This document shows, piece by piece, positions 35,798-48,205 of a DNA stretch of 64,000 nt. A model generated the notes under the pieces. That model was not told the DNA's origin. It saw only the letters and a program-made list of their open reading frames with translations, and ran no database searches. Made by a program: the position numbers and the translations under genes. Source of the stretch: Actinomadura sp. J1-007 (lineage in GTDB: Bacteria > Actinomycetota > Actinomycetes > Streptosporangiales > Streptosporangiaceae); contig NZ_WING01000001.1 of the NCBI RefSeq assembly GCF_009793335.1, positions 744,001 to 808,000 of the forward strand. The letters are read 5' to 3'. Numbering within the stretch: position 1 is the stretch's first letter; each line of letters begins with the position of its first letter.

Positions 35798-36187
35798 CTG
35801 GTCGATCACCTCGGGATTCTCCAGTTGGAACGACGGCGGGAGGCCGCCGTGTTCCCCGCCCGCACGTGACCGCGGTCGCGTCGGCGGGGACCGCGCGCCG
35901 GACGCGCCTGGACGCGGCCGCCGCACGGGGTGCGCGACCATCTCGCCTGGGCGCGGTCGTCGCGCGGGCGCGCGACCGCCACGCGGGGGCGCGGCCGTCA
36001 CACGGTGCTCGGCCGCCGGGGGACGGCGGCCTCGCGTGGCCGGTCCCCGCCCCGGGTGGGGGCGGGAACCGGGACATGACAGACGCCAGGCTAGAAGATC
36101 CGCCTGGCGCCGTGTCACTTGATTTTCGAGGCGGACGGCAACACGGCCCTGACGCTCGGGTCAGGGCCGCGCGGCCGGGCCGGTGCC
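35798..36187. other. 390-bp gap in the infB operon, low-complexity GC
   Basis: Contains no gene. The stretch 35860-36060 is built of CGCG/GGCCGC-rich modules with CGCGCGACC recurring. The terminator-like hairpin at 36144-36169 is next to infB. The remaining DNA may carry a secondary promoter for DUF503-rbfA, not identifiable by eye. Confidence 0.5.
36144..36169 (-). terminator. hairpin downstream of infB
   Basis: CGGCCCTGAC pairs with GTCAGGGCCG around loop GCTCGG, 18 nt after the infB stop. Probably attenuates rather than ends the operon, since rbfA-truB follow on the same strand. Confidence 0.65.
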
Positions 36188-39212
<3,025 letters not shown>

Positions 39213-39320
39213 TGCACTCCCTACTCGGTCCGGGGGTGCGGCCTCCGGACCGTAGCTAACTTGCCGTACTCATCGCGGCGTGCTCATCGAGCGCTCATAG
39301 CAATCTCGACCTGCTTCCGA

Positions 39321-39662
39321 CTAGACGTCGCTTACCGTTCGGCCATCCTGCTGCTGCGCGGCCCGTGCCGCAAGCCCGTCCCGCAGCATCGTGCCGTCGA
39401 GCGGGCCCGCCAGGCGAAAGGCCCGGGGGAACGCCCGACGTCGCTCTGCGAGCTCAAGACATCCCAGGTCGGGGTGCAGATGTGCGCCCCGGCCCGGCAG
39501 CCGCCCGCGGGGATCGGGGACGAGGACGTTCTCGATCACCACAAGGCGCAGCAAGTCGGACTTGGCCGTGCGAACCCGACAGCCCACACACATGCGAATG
39601 GGGGCCGCCAGGCCACGTGAACCGAGTCTACCGCGCCGAGGCGTCGGCGGGACCTGTCGCAT
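39321..39662 (-). CDS. ylxR: YlxR (DUF448) RNA-binding family protein
   Basis: 113 residues. The signature [20 protein letters not shown] is followed by [20 protein letters not shown]. Located between nusA and infB as in most bacteria. The ATG at 39662 overlaps the nusA stop by 35 nt; the ATG at 39593, directly at the conserved core, is an alternative. Function unknown, reported as a regulator or RNA-binding protein in other species. Confidence 0.93.
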   Translation of the reverse strand: MRQVPPTPRRGRLGSRGLAAPIRMCVGCRVRTAKSDLLRLVVIENVLVPDPRGRLPGRGAHLHPDLGCLELAERRRAFPRAFRLAGPLDGTMLRDGLAARAAQQQDGRTVSDV

Positions 39663-40784
39663 GCTCTCCAGACGTAGAAGATCCGGTTTCGTCGGGGTCG
39701 ACCGGCTTGTCGGCCCTGGTCGGGGCCGTGTCGGCCCCGTCGGCGCTGGCGGACCGGTCGGCCCGGTCGGCGCTGTCGGTCCTGCCGGCCCTGTCGGTTC
39801 TGTCGGCCGCGCCGCCCTCGGGCTCGGTGTCGGACCGGATGTCGATCCGCCACCCGGTCAGCCGCGCCGCGAGCCGGGCGTTCTGCCCTTCCTTGCCGAT
39901 GGCGAGGGAGAGCTGGTAGTCGGGGACGATCACCCGCGCGACGCGGGCGTCGAGGTCGATCACCTCCACGCTGCTGACCCGCGCCGGGGACAGCGCGTTG
40001 CCGACGAACTCGGCCGGGTCGTCCGACCAGTCGACGATGTCGATCTTCTCGCCGTGCAGCTCGGCCATCACGTTGCGGACGCGGCTGCCGAGCGGGCCGA
40101 TGCAGGCGCCCTTGGCGTTCACGCCGGGCTTGCGCGACCGGACCGCGATCTTGGTGCGGTGCCCGGCCTCGCGGGCGATCGCCGCGATCTCGACGGTGCC
40201 GTCGGCGATCTCGGGACCTCCAGCGCGAACAGCTTGCGCACGAGGTTCGGGTGCGTGCGCGAGAGCTGGACCGACGGGCCGCGGTGGCCCTTGCGGACCT
40301 GCACCACGTACGCGCGGAGCCGCTCGCCGTGCTCGTACCGCTCGCCGGGGACCTGCTCCTGCGGGGGCAGCACCGCCTCGATCTTGCCGAGGTCGACCAG
40401 CACGTTGCGCGGGTCCTTGCCCTGCTGGATGATCCCGGAGACGATGTCGCCCTCGCGGCCCGCGTACTCGCCGAACGTCAGCTCGTCCTCGGCGTCGCGC
40501 AGCCGCTGGAGGATGACCTGCTTGGCCGTCGTCGCCGCGATCCGTCCGAAACCGGTGGGGGTGTCGTCGTACTCCCGGACCGACTCGCCCTCCTCGTCGG
40601 TCTCGGTCGCCCACACGGTGACGTGCCCGCTCTGCCGGTCGAGCTCGACCCGCGCGCGCTGGGCCGCGCCCTCCGTGCGGTGGTAGGCGATCAGCAGGGC
40701 GTCTTCGATGGCCTTCACCGCCACGTCGAGCGAGATGTCCTTCTCGCTCTCCAGGCCGCGCAGGGCAGTCATGTCGATGTCCAC
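39628..40784 (-). pseudogene. nusA: transcription termination/antitermination factor NusA, one-base frameshift
   Basis: GTG start at 40784 after GGGGGGA. The N-terminal domain ([21 protein letters not shown]), S1 domain ([20 protein letters not shown]) and KH domains ([20 protein letters not shown], then [20 protein letters not shown]) are all present, but the frame breaks near 40212 after LFALEVP, one base short of the expected CCGGAG. The C-terminal ~45 residues are Asp/Arg/Ala-rich low complexity. Essential gene; likely intact in the organism. Confidence 0.93.
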
Positions 40785-40797
40785 GAGGTTCCCCCCT

Positions 40798-41628
40798 CTA
40801 GTCCGGCTCAGCCGGAGAACGCGATTCGCCGGTCTCGCCGGCGGGTTCCGCGGCGGCGGCCGCAGCGTCGTGCGCAGGCTCCCGCGCGGCTTCATGCTCG
40901 GCGCTCCGCGCGGCGCCGGCCTCTGAGGCTGCGGAAGCGGTCTCGGCGGGCGCGGCGGTTTCGGCGGCGCGCCGCCGAGGGGCGGTGTCGGGGGTGTCGG
41001 CGAGGTCCGCCGGGTCGTCCGCGCGGCGGAACTCCACCTGAACGCGCCCGCGCCCCAGCTCGCCCCAGGCGAACCGGCGACGGGAGACCGCCGGGGCGCC
41101 GGGCTTGCCGCCGCCCTTGGCCCCCTGCCCCTTGCCCTTGCCGTTCTTGCCGCCCTGGCCCTTGCCGCGGCGCTTGTCGACGACGTCGATCACGACGGAC
41201 GCGTCGTCGGCCGCGACGACGCGGCCCTCGATCTGGCCGCCCTCGGCCAGCGGGGCGACGATCAGCCGGCCGGTGGCGCGGCGCCAGTGCCGCGGCTCGG
41301 TGAGGGGACGGTCGACGCCGGGCGAGGTCACCTCCAGCACGTACGGCGCCGTGCCCATCACGTCGGACCCGTCGAGCAGGTCGGACGCGGTCTGGCTCAG
41401 CGTGGCGACGTCGTCGATGCCGACCCCGTCGTCCGCGTCCACCACGATCTTGACCAGGCGGCGGCGCCCGGCGGGCCGGACGTCGACCTCCTCGAGGTCG
41501 AACCCGGCCTCGGCGAGGGCCGGTTCGAGCAGCCGGGCCAGCTCCGTGACGGCGGCCTCGCGGCCCCGCCTGGCGGGGGCCCCGTCGCGGCCCCGCTGAG
41601 CGCGGTCACCGCCGGACTGGGCGCTCAT
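40798..41628 (-). CDS. rimP: ribosome maturation factor RimP, extended
   Basis: 276 residues. The conserved core spans ~25-185 (LEEVDVRPAGRRRLVKIVVD, LEVTSPGVDRPL). Two actinomycete features: a Lys/Gly-rich insertion (GKGQGGKNGKGKGQGAKG) and a ~70-residue Ala/Glu-rich tail. First gene of the nusA-infB operon, 13 nt before nusA. Confidence 0.93.
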   Translation of the reverse strand: MSAQSGGDRAQRGRDGAPARRGREAAVTELARLLEPALAEAGFDLEEVDVRPAGRRRLVKIVVDADDGVGIDDVATLSQTASDLLDGSDVMGTAPYVLEVTSPGVDRPLTEPRHWRRATGRLIVAPLAEGGQIEGRVVAADDASVVIDVVDKRRGKGQGGKNGKGKGQGAKGGGKPGAPAVSRRRFAWGELGRGRVQVEFRRADDPADLADTPDTAPRRRAAETAAPAETASAASEAGAARSAEHEAAREPAHDAAAAAAEPAGETGESRSPAEPD

Positions 41629-41817
41629 GGGACCTCCTCATGTTGTGCTGAAATCACCGTGTGCCGGTCAACGTCCCAAGACTATCGACAGCCGGACACC
41701 TCGGCGGTAGTTCGAACAGCTCACCGGCGCGCCGGATATGGAATGCTTGAGCTGGCCCGATGGGCGGACCGCCGCCGCGGGGCTCCACCACCCGCACCAC
41801 CCGGTGAGGAGACACGC

Positions 41818-42312
41818 TTGCCTGAGGCCACGACGCCGCCGGTCCCGCGGCGCGCGGTGCTGGGCGGGACGCTGGCCCTTCCGCTGCTGGCCGGCTGCGC
41901 CGCCGAGGCCGACGCCCCGCGCGGCGACGTCTCCACACTCGTCGGCGCGATCGCGTCCGAACAGGATCTCATCGCCTCGTACGAGGCGGCGCGGGCCGCG
42001 CACGCGTCGCTGGCCCGCCGCATCGACCCGTTCCTGGCCCACCATCGCGAGCACCTCGCGGTGCTGCGCCGCCACTACGTTCCCGGCTCGGGCGACCGCG
42101 CGGGAGAGGGTGGCAGGATTCCCGCGCCGCGCGCGCAGCAGATCCCGGCCGAGGCCCGTGCGGCGCTCGCGCGCCTGCGCGAGGCGGAGACGCGGGCGGC
42201 GAACGCGCGGGCCGCCGACGCGGGCAAGGCGGATCCGGGGCTGGCGCAGCTTCTCGCCAGCATCGGCGCCTGCGAGGCGGGACACGCCGCCGCCCTGGTG
42301 AGGACGTCATGA
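41818..42312 (+). CDS. ferritin-like Tat-type lipoprotein
   Basis: 164 residues from the TTG at 41818, chosen because GGTGAGGAG ends ~6 nt upstream and no ATG/GTG is in frame. PRRAVLGGTLALPLLAGCA is a twin-arginine-like lipoprotein signal (LAGC). The rest is helical: ASEQDLIASYEAARAAHASL and HREHLAVLRRHYV, a ferritin-like bundle with E and H residues that could bind metal. It overlaps the DUF4439 gene by ATGA, so the two products likely work together. Confidence 0.75.
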   Translation: MPEATTPPVPRRAVLGGTLALPLLAGCAAEADAPRGDVSTLVGAIASEQDLIASYEAARAAHASLARRIDPFLAHHREHLAVLRRHYVPGSGDRAGEGGRIPAPRAQQIPAEARAALARLREAETRAANARAADAGKADPGLAQLLASIGACEAGHAAALVRTS

Positions 42313-42773
42313 GCCGTACGGTGAACGCGCTGCAAAGCGCCCTGCGGGCCGAGCACGCGGCCGTCTACGGCTACGGCGTTCTCGGTGCGCGCCTGCGCGG
42401 CGTTCATCAGCAGACCGCCAAGACGTACTGGGACGCCCACCGGCTCCGCCGCGACGACCTGACTTCCCGGCTCGCGGGGCAGGGCGCCCGGCCGGACGCC
42501 GCGGCCCCCGTCTACAGCCTGCCGGTCAAGCCGACGTCCGCGCGGTCCGCCGCCCAGCTCGCCGCCGCGCTGGAGAACGACCTGGTCGGCGCGTACGTGG
42601 GGCTGGCCGGGGCGTCCGATCCGGCGCTGCGGTCGTTCGCGGCGCGGGCGATGCAGGAGGCGATGACGCGTTCGGCGCGGTGGTCGGCCGCCGCCGGGCA
42701 GCCCGCGCGTTCGGCGGCGTTCCCGGGACTGCCGCCCGAGGCCCTCTCCCCCAAGGCGCGGCCGGGCGAGTGA
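42309..42773 (+). CDS. DUF4439 ferritin-like protein
   Basis: 154 residues. LQSALRAEHAAVYGYGVLGAR opens the DUF4439 four-helix bundle, and LENDLVGAYVGLAG is its second metal-type helix (E-x3-GxY). Function unknown; the fold suggests metal or ligand binding. Coupled by ATGA to the upstream lipoprotein, itself a ferritin-like bundle, so a paired or stacked complex at the membrane is possible. Confidence 0.85.
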   Translation: MSRTVNALQSALRAEHAAVYGYGVLGARLRGVHQQTAKTYWDAHRLRRDDLTSRLAGQGARPDAAAPVYSLPVKPTSARSAAQLAAALENDLVGAYVGLAGASDPALRSFAARAMQEAMTRSARWSAAAGQPARSAAFPGLPPEALSPKARPGE

Positions 42774-42857
42774 TCTCCCGCACAGTGGGAACTCTGGGTC
42801 CTGTGTGCACGTTGGTCCGGTTTGCACTGGATCACTCGGGGGAGGAGCCAGACCGGT

Positions 42858-43295
42858 ATGACCATGACCCAGCACGGCGGCAGGGCACAGCACGACGGCA
42901 CGAACCAGCGCGGCGCGGCTCAGCACGGCGGCGTCCAGCGCGGCGGCGCGGCCCAGCACGGTGGGGCCGGCCAGCACAGTGGTGCGCCGCAGCATGGCGG
43001 TCCGGCGCAGCATGGCGGGGCGATGGACAGCCTGCGCGAGTTGCAGGCCGCCTACCGCGTCCAGCTCGCCCAGCTCGCGACCGAGCGCGACGAGGCCCGG
43101 AGGGCCGCGCGGCGCGCGAAGGCGGAGGCCGACGTCGCCCGCGCCGATCTCGCGAGCCTGAAGTCGCGGGTGCACGAACTGCTGACCGCCGCGTCGATGC
43201 ACCTTCCGGCGCTGGAGGCCCCGGAGGCGGCGCCCGGACGCCCGGCCCTCACCGAGGCCCGCTCCGAGGACGCCGCGCCCATCAGGGCCGCCTGA
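42858..43295 (+). CDS. QHGG-repeat protein with C-terminal coiled coil
   Basis: 145 residues from the ATG at 42858 (GGAGGAG upstream). Residues ~4-55 are ten imperfect repeats of the type A-Q-H-G-G (TQHGGRAQHDG, NQRGAAQHGGV, APQHGGPAQHGG); the His-rich tract could bind metal. Residues ~58-115 form a charged coiled coil (LQLATERDEARRAARRAKAE). The repeat unit is 15-18 nt, so copy number may vary between strains. No family recognised. Confidence 0.65.
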   Translation: MTMTQHGGRAQHDGTNQRGAAQHGGVQRGGAAQHGGAGQHSGAPQHGGPAQHGGAMDSLRELQAAYRVQLAQLATERDEARRAARRAKAEADVARADLASLKSRVHELLTAASMHLPALEAPEAAPGRPALTEARSEDAAPIRAA

Positions 43296-43379
43296 GCGCT
43301 CGCCACGGCCCCGTTCGGCCGTGCGGTCCCCGCGCAGCCGAACGGGTCGTTGGCTTGCCCGCGTTCGCGGTCGGTCGGT

Positions 43380-44069
43380 TCAGTCCTCGATGTCCACGCC
43401 GTAGGAGCGGGCCAGGCCGGCGAGGCCGTGGTCGTAGCCCTGGCCGACCGCGCGGAGCCGCCACACCGGGCCGCGGCGGTAGATCTCGCAGAGCAGCAGG
43501 GTCCGTTCCGTGGTGGCCGCGTCCAGCGCGGCCTGCGCCAGAGGGCTCCCGGACCCGTCGGGCGCGGCGGTGATCTCGACGCCGCCGAGGTCGCCGAAGC
43601 GCGCCGTTCCGCCGACGGCCGCCGCGACGGTCACCTTGCGCACGGCGGCGGGCAGCGCGGACAGGTCCACGGTGACCGACTGCTCGGACGGGCCGTCGGT
43701 GGACAGGTGGACGGCCCCGTCGGGACTGTCGGGAGCGCCGTAGAACACGAAGTCCTCGTCGCAGGAGACCTGGCCGTCCTCGTCCAGCGCGAACGCGACG
43801 ACGTCCACCTCGCAGGCCGTGCGCTGGGCCCACGACGCGGAGACCGTCCATCGGGCCGTTCTCGTGCTCGGGAGGTCGATGACGGCCCCGCGCGCGAGGA
43901 CGGAGGGATTCCCGTCCATTGAGGCGTTGAAGGTCTCGGTGGGCGCCCCGGCGTCCAGCCAGTCGGTGTGGTGCAACGGGATCAGGAGTTTGCGGATTCG
44001 CGGCATCCGGCGGTCCTCCTCCCCTTCCGCGAGGACGAGCACGTCGGTCACGCTGGCGGAGAGGTTCAC
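43380..44069 (-). CDS. TerD-family stress protein
   Basis: 229 residues, GTG start overlapping the exonuclease stop (GTGA). TerD signature: WTVSASWAQRTACEVDVVAF, DFVFYGAPDSPDGAVHLS and the Ca2+-binding Asp/Asn loops, then LAQAALDAATTERTLLLCEI. Tellurite-resistance-type proteins bind Ca2+ and associate with membrane and phage/chemical-stress systems. Coupling to an exonuclease-BRCT protein matches the Ter-linked nucleic-acid processing genes described for this family. Confidence 0.9.
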   Translation of the reverse strand: MNLSASVTDVLVLAEGEEDRRMPRIRKLLIPLHHTDWLDAGAPTETFNASMDGNPSVLARGAVIDLPSTRTARWTVSASWAQRTACEVDVVAFALDEDGQVSCDEDFVFYGAPDSPDGAVHLSTDGPSEQSVTVDLSALPAAVRKVTVAAAVGGTARFGDLGGVEITAAPDGSGSPLAQAALDAATTERTLLLCEIYRRGPVWRLRAVGQGYDHGLAGLARSYGVDIED

Positions 44070-45180
44070 CGCCGCCGCTCCCCGAGTTCGACTACGCGCG
44101 CACGCGCGGCGGAGGCGTCCGGATGGGTGCCGCCGAGGACGAGCACGCGGCGGCCCGCCACCGGCCCGGTGGCGCGGCGGCGCGGCGCGGCAGGCGGCGC
44201 GGCAGGCGGCGCGGCGATGGGCGTAGGCGGGCCGGCGGGCGGCGGGGGCGTGGGCTGGTCGTGGGGCGTGCCTGGGCGGACGTCTTCGAGGAGCGCCAGG
44301 AAGGTTCGTTCGTCGAGGACGGGGACGCCTTCGGCCAGGGCCCTGCGCGCCTTGGCACTGCCCGAGGCGGCGTCGTTGGCGACGAGGACGCTCGTGTGCC
44401 TGCTGACGGTGGACATGACGTTCAGCCCTGCGGAAGCGGCGCGGACGGCCAGTTCCTCGCGGGGGATGCCGGTCGCGCCCGTGATGGCGATCTTCATGCC
44501 CTGGACGAGTGGGCCGCCGGGGCGAACGGTCCGGGGCTGCGGTAGGAGCAGCGCATCTTGGGGATGCGCGGTCCGTACGAGCCGTTCGCCCTGGGCGGGC
44601 ACGGAACGAGCGGCAGGGACAGGCCGAGGCTGCTCGCGGCGGCCAGTGAGGCGCCCAGCACCCCCGCGAGCGCGCGGGTGTCCTCCAAGGCGTCGTGGGC
44701 CTTGGCGTGGCGGATTCCGTAGTGGGCGGCGAGTGTGCCCAGTTTCAGGTCGGCGGTCGGAGGGGCGAGGCGGCGGTTGAGAGCGAGCGTGCACAGCCGC
44801 TGGGCGACCGGCAGGAGTTTCCCGACGCGCAGGAACTCCTGGGCCAGGAACGAGTAGTCGAACTGGGCGTTGTGCGCCACCAGGACCCGTCCGCGCAGCA
44901 GCGCCTCGACCCGTTCGGCGACCTGGTCGAAGGGCGGGGCGCCGCGGAGCCGTTCGGGTGTGAGGCCGTGCACGTGGACGGGCCCGGGATCGCAGCCCGG
45001 GTCGAGGAGCGTGGAGTACTCCCCGTGGACGGTGCCGTCGGCCGCGACGGTCAGGACGGCGAGGGACAGGACGCGATGGGTGGCCGCCCGGAACCCCGAC
45101 GTCTCCACATCGACGATGGCCCAGTCGTGCGGATAGTCGGGGACCCAGCGGGTGCCGGCGGCGGCCGTAGGCGACAGCAT
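44066..45180 (-). pseudogene. DEDDh exonuclease with BRCT domain, one-base frameshift
   Basis: The N-terminal domain is a DnaQ-like 3'-5' exonuclease: AIVDVETSGF (D-x-E), LVAHNAQFDYSFLA and HDALEDTRAL (final H/D). The frame stops at 44494 after SPGPFAP, while a C-terminal BRCT domain (MKIAITGATGIPREELAVRA) and disordered tail continue in the next frame to 44066. One base added near 44518 (GGGCCGCCGG, expected GGGCCGCCCGG) joins them. The alternative is a separate BRCT protein starting at the ATG at 44497. Context: TerD. Confidence 0.8.
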
Positions 45181-45300
45181 GGCCGGAGGCTAATCACGGG
45201 GTGAACGGCGCGTGAGCGGATACATCGCGACCTGCCCACATGCGGCCAGCGCCGCTCGGATCGTCCGCCCCCCGGATTGTCCGGCCCAGGGTCGTCCGGT

Positions 45301-45998
45301 CTAGGCGTGCCAGGTCTCGATGTGCGGGAGCAGCTCGCCGATCCGGTCGATCACGGCGTCGGGCGGGGTGAGACCCGGACGGGTGAACGCCTGCGTCGTC
45401 TGGTGCCGGACCTGGACGGCGCGGAAGCCGAGCGACTTGGCGCCGTGGATGTCGTCGTAGGGCCGGTCGCCGACGAACACGCAGGCGGACGGATCGGTGG
45501 CGCCGACGGCGTCGAGCGCGGAGCGGAACGCCTCGGCGTGCGGCTTGGTCCACGGGATCTCGCTGGAGTAGACCGCGCCGTCCAGCAGGTGCAGGATGCC
45601 GTCGCGGGCGAAGATCTTCTCGTGCCACGCGCGCGACCACATGGTGTTGGACAGCACGCCGACCTTGATGCCGCGCTCGCGCAGGGCGTCGAGGAGGCCC
45701 GGGACGTCGGGTCGGTGAGGGTGTGCGGGGTCCACAGCTCGAACTTGGTGGCCAGCAGTGCCTCGGTCGGCTCCACCCCGGCCATCGCGAACAGGTCGTC
45801 GAGGGTCGCGCTGCGGTGCTCGTCGGTGCCGCGCCGCCACAGGGCCAGCTCGGCCTCGTGCAGGGCGGCGGCGACCTCCTCGACGCGCTCGGGCGGGTGG
45901 TGCGGGGCGCAGACGTCGCGCCACATCTCGGCGAGCTCGATGTCGTGCCAGGGGGTCAGCGTGCCGCCCCAATCGAAGATCACTGCTTGGAGACCCAT
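45301..45998 (-). pseudogene. HAD-superfamily hydrolase, one-base frameshift
   Basis: Starts MGLQAVIFDWGGTLTPWHD, HAD motif I with Gly where many have the second Asp. The frame is lost near 45710 after PHTLTDP; the other frame carries motif II (VGVLSNTM), motif III and motif IV GDRPYDDI to the stop at 45301. Likely a phosphatase or phosphoglycolate/dehalogenase-type member. One G missing in a G-run explains the break. Confidence 0.85.
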
Positions 45999-46096
45999 GC
46001 CCGGATCGTAACCATCCGGTCGGACATGACGATGATCCCTATGCGTGGACCGACCCGGAGGCGCGACCGGGGCCGCAGCGTCCTAGGGAGTCCCGA

Positions 46097-47691
46097 ATGC
46101 GCAGGAGCCTCGCGGCCCTCGCGAGCGCCGCCGTGCTCGCGGCCGGCGCCGTGCCCGCCGCCACCGCCTCTACCACCGCCACCGCCACCACCGCCACGTC
46201 GCCGGCCGCCGCGAGTCCGATCCCGGAGGGGCCGGGGAGGGGGTGGGTGCCCGCGTACGTCGGAGGGCCCGCCACCCCGCGCGCGCTCGCGGGAAGGCCC
46301 GTCCCCGCCAACCCGTACCTGGGGCCGGTCGGAACGTCGTCCATGCACGCCGACAGCTACGCGTCCGACACCTATCCGTTCGGCGGCCCGCTGGGACGGA
46401 ACCCGCGGGTGCAGAACGAGGCCAAGGGCGGGGGCCTGCTTCCGGGGCTGTGCTCCACCGAGACGTTCGCCCGGAAGAGCGGGCTGATGGTCGCGCAGTG
46501 CACGCGCGGGCAGGACTTCATGCTGCGCCTGATCGACCCGAAGACATTGAAGGACCTCGCCACGTACGAGCTGCCGCCGAGGCCCTCGACGGTGCAGGCG
46601 GTCTTCTCCGGGAGCCTCGACAAGGTCTTCACCGACACCTCCGGCGGCGCCTACCTGTATCTGGACCCGCAGGACCGCGTGGTGCTGGCCGACTCCGCGT
46701 TCCACGTGCGGCGGTTCTCGCACGGGAAGGGCGCGGACGGCGCGTGGCGGTTCACGGTCACCGACGACTGGGATCTGAGCGGGACGCTCCCCCACGACTG
46801 CGCCACCTGGACCAACCCCTGGCCGAAGGGCGAATGCGACCCGATCACGGCCGTCGGCCCCGACTGGGGCGGGCTGATCTGGTGGGTGACGCGGAACGGG
46901 CGGCTCGGCACGCTGGACCCGGAGACCGGGACCGTGCGCTCGACGCGGCTGCCGAACGAGGCGATCCAGAACTCGTTCGCCGCCGCCGAGAACGGCGTAT
47001 CGATCGTTTCCGACCACGCGCTCTACCAGATGCGGGCGCGCACCGACGGCACTCCCGAGGTCGTCTGGCGGCAGCCGTACGACCGGGGCAGCGGGCGCAA
47101 GCCCGGCCAGATCGACCAGGGCTCGGGAACGACGCCGACGTTCTTCGGCGACGGGTACGTGGCCATCACCGACAACGCCGACGACCGGATGAACGTGATC
47201 GTGCGACGCCGCGCGGACGGGTCGCTCGTGTGCCGGATCCCCGTTTTCGGGAGCGGGGCGAGCGCGACGGACAACTCGCTGATCGGGTACGGCCGCAGCC
47301 TGTTCGTGGAGAACAACTACGGCTACCGCAACTTCTTCGAGCTGCCCCGGGCGGTTCGTCCGTCGGCGGAGTGAGCCGGATCGACGTCGAGCCGGGAGGG
47401 AAGGGCTGCCGTACGGTCTGGACGAGCCCCGAGCGGTCGCCGTCCACGGTGGCGAAGGTGTCGGTGGCGTCCGGCCTGCTGTACCTCTACACGAAGGAGC
47501 CGCGGAAGGACCTCATCGACGCCTGGTACCTGACGGCCGTCGATGTGCACACGGGCCGTACGGCCTACAAGGTCCTGACGGGCACCGGAAAGTGGTTCGA
47601 CAACAACTGGGCGCCCATCACCCTCGGCCCTGACGGCACCGCGTACGTCGGCGTCATCGGCGGGCTCGTCGCCGTACGCGACCGCGGGTAG
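46097..47691 (+). pseudogene. secreted beta-propeller-like protein, one-base frameshift near C-terminus
   Basis: ATG at 46097. Signal peptide 1-25 (RRSLAALASAAVLAAGAVPA). The ~500-residue mature protein has repeated strand/turn units typical of propeller-type folds (LRLIDPKTLKDLATYELPPR, GGAYLYLDPQDRVVLAD) but no name. The frame breaks at the CCCC run at 47345-47348; one extra C joins it to ...IDVEPGGKGCRTVW and ends at 47691. Function unknown. Confidence 0.75.
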
Positions 47692-47842
47692 CCCCCCGTC
47701 GGGCGTCCGCTCGGCCCCCGCCGCCCTCGGCGATCGTGAGTAGGGCGTCCCGCGCCGGGAAGGTCCCCTGGCGGACGCCAACGACGCAGACGCTTGCAGA
47801 ACGGCGTAGACGCCTGAAGGACAGAGACGCTTGGAGGGGGCC

Positions 47843-48109
47843 ATGACCGAGCGAAGCTTCGACGACAACCGCGACCCGCGCGACAACATCGACGACATGG
47901 GGGACGACGACCAGGCCGAGGACACGGCGCTGGCCCAGCAGTACGTGGAGGACCCGCCCGACGACCTCGTCATCCAGGAGCGGGACGACGACGGCCGGGT
48001 GGGCATCTTCGAGTACGAGCGCGAGGAGTCCGACGCCGGTTCCCCGCCGTGGCCGGAGGACGACGCGCCCGCGGAGTCCGACGCCGTCAACCCCACGCGC
48101 CGCCCCTGA
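47843..48109 (+). CDS. small acidic protein, unknown
   Basis: 88 residues, MTERSFDDNRDPRDNIDDMG, about a third Asp/Glu and no hydrophobic core; probably disordered. GGAGGGGGCC precedes the ATG. It ends before the strong bidirectional terminator. No family recognised, although short acidic proteins like this are common in this lineage. Confidence 0.7.
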   Translation: MTERSFDDNRDPRDNIDDMGDDDQAEDTALAQQYVEDPPDDLVIQERDDDGRVGIFEYEREESDAGSPPWPEDDAPAESDAVNPTRRP

Positions 48110-48143
48110 TCCTCGCGCGTCCGCGCGGGAGGGCATCCACGAA

Positions 48144-48188
48144 CGCGACGGCGCCCCTACGGCCGAGAGCCGTAGGGGCGCCGTCGCG
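48144..48188. terminator. bidirectional terminator, 20-bp stem
   Basis: Perfect stem 48144-48163 with 48169-48188, loop CGAGA (core GGCGCCCCTACGGC). Lies between the convergent ends at 48109 and 48206. Confidence 0.85.
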
Positions 48189-48205
48189 ACGTTCCGGGAC
48201 GCTCG

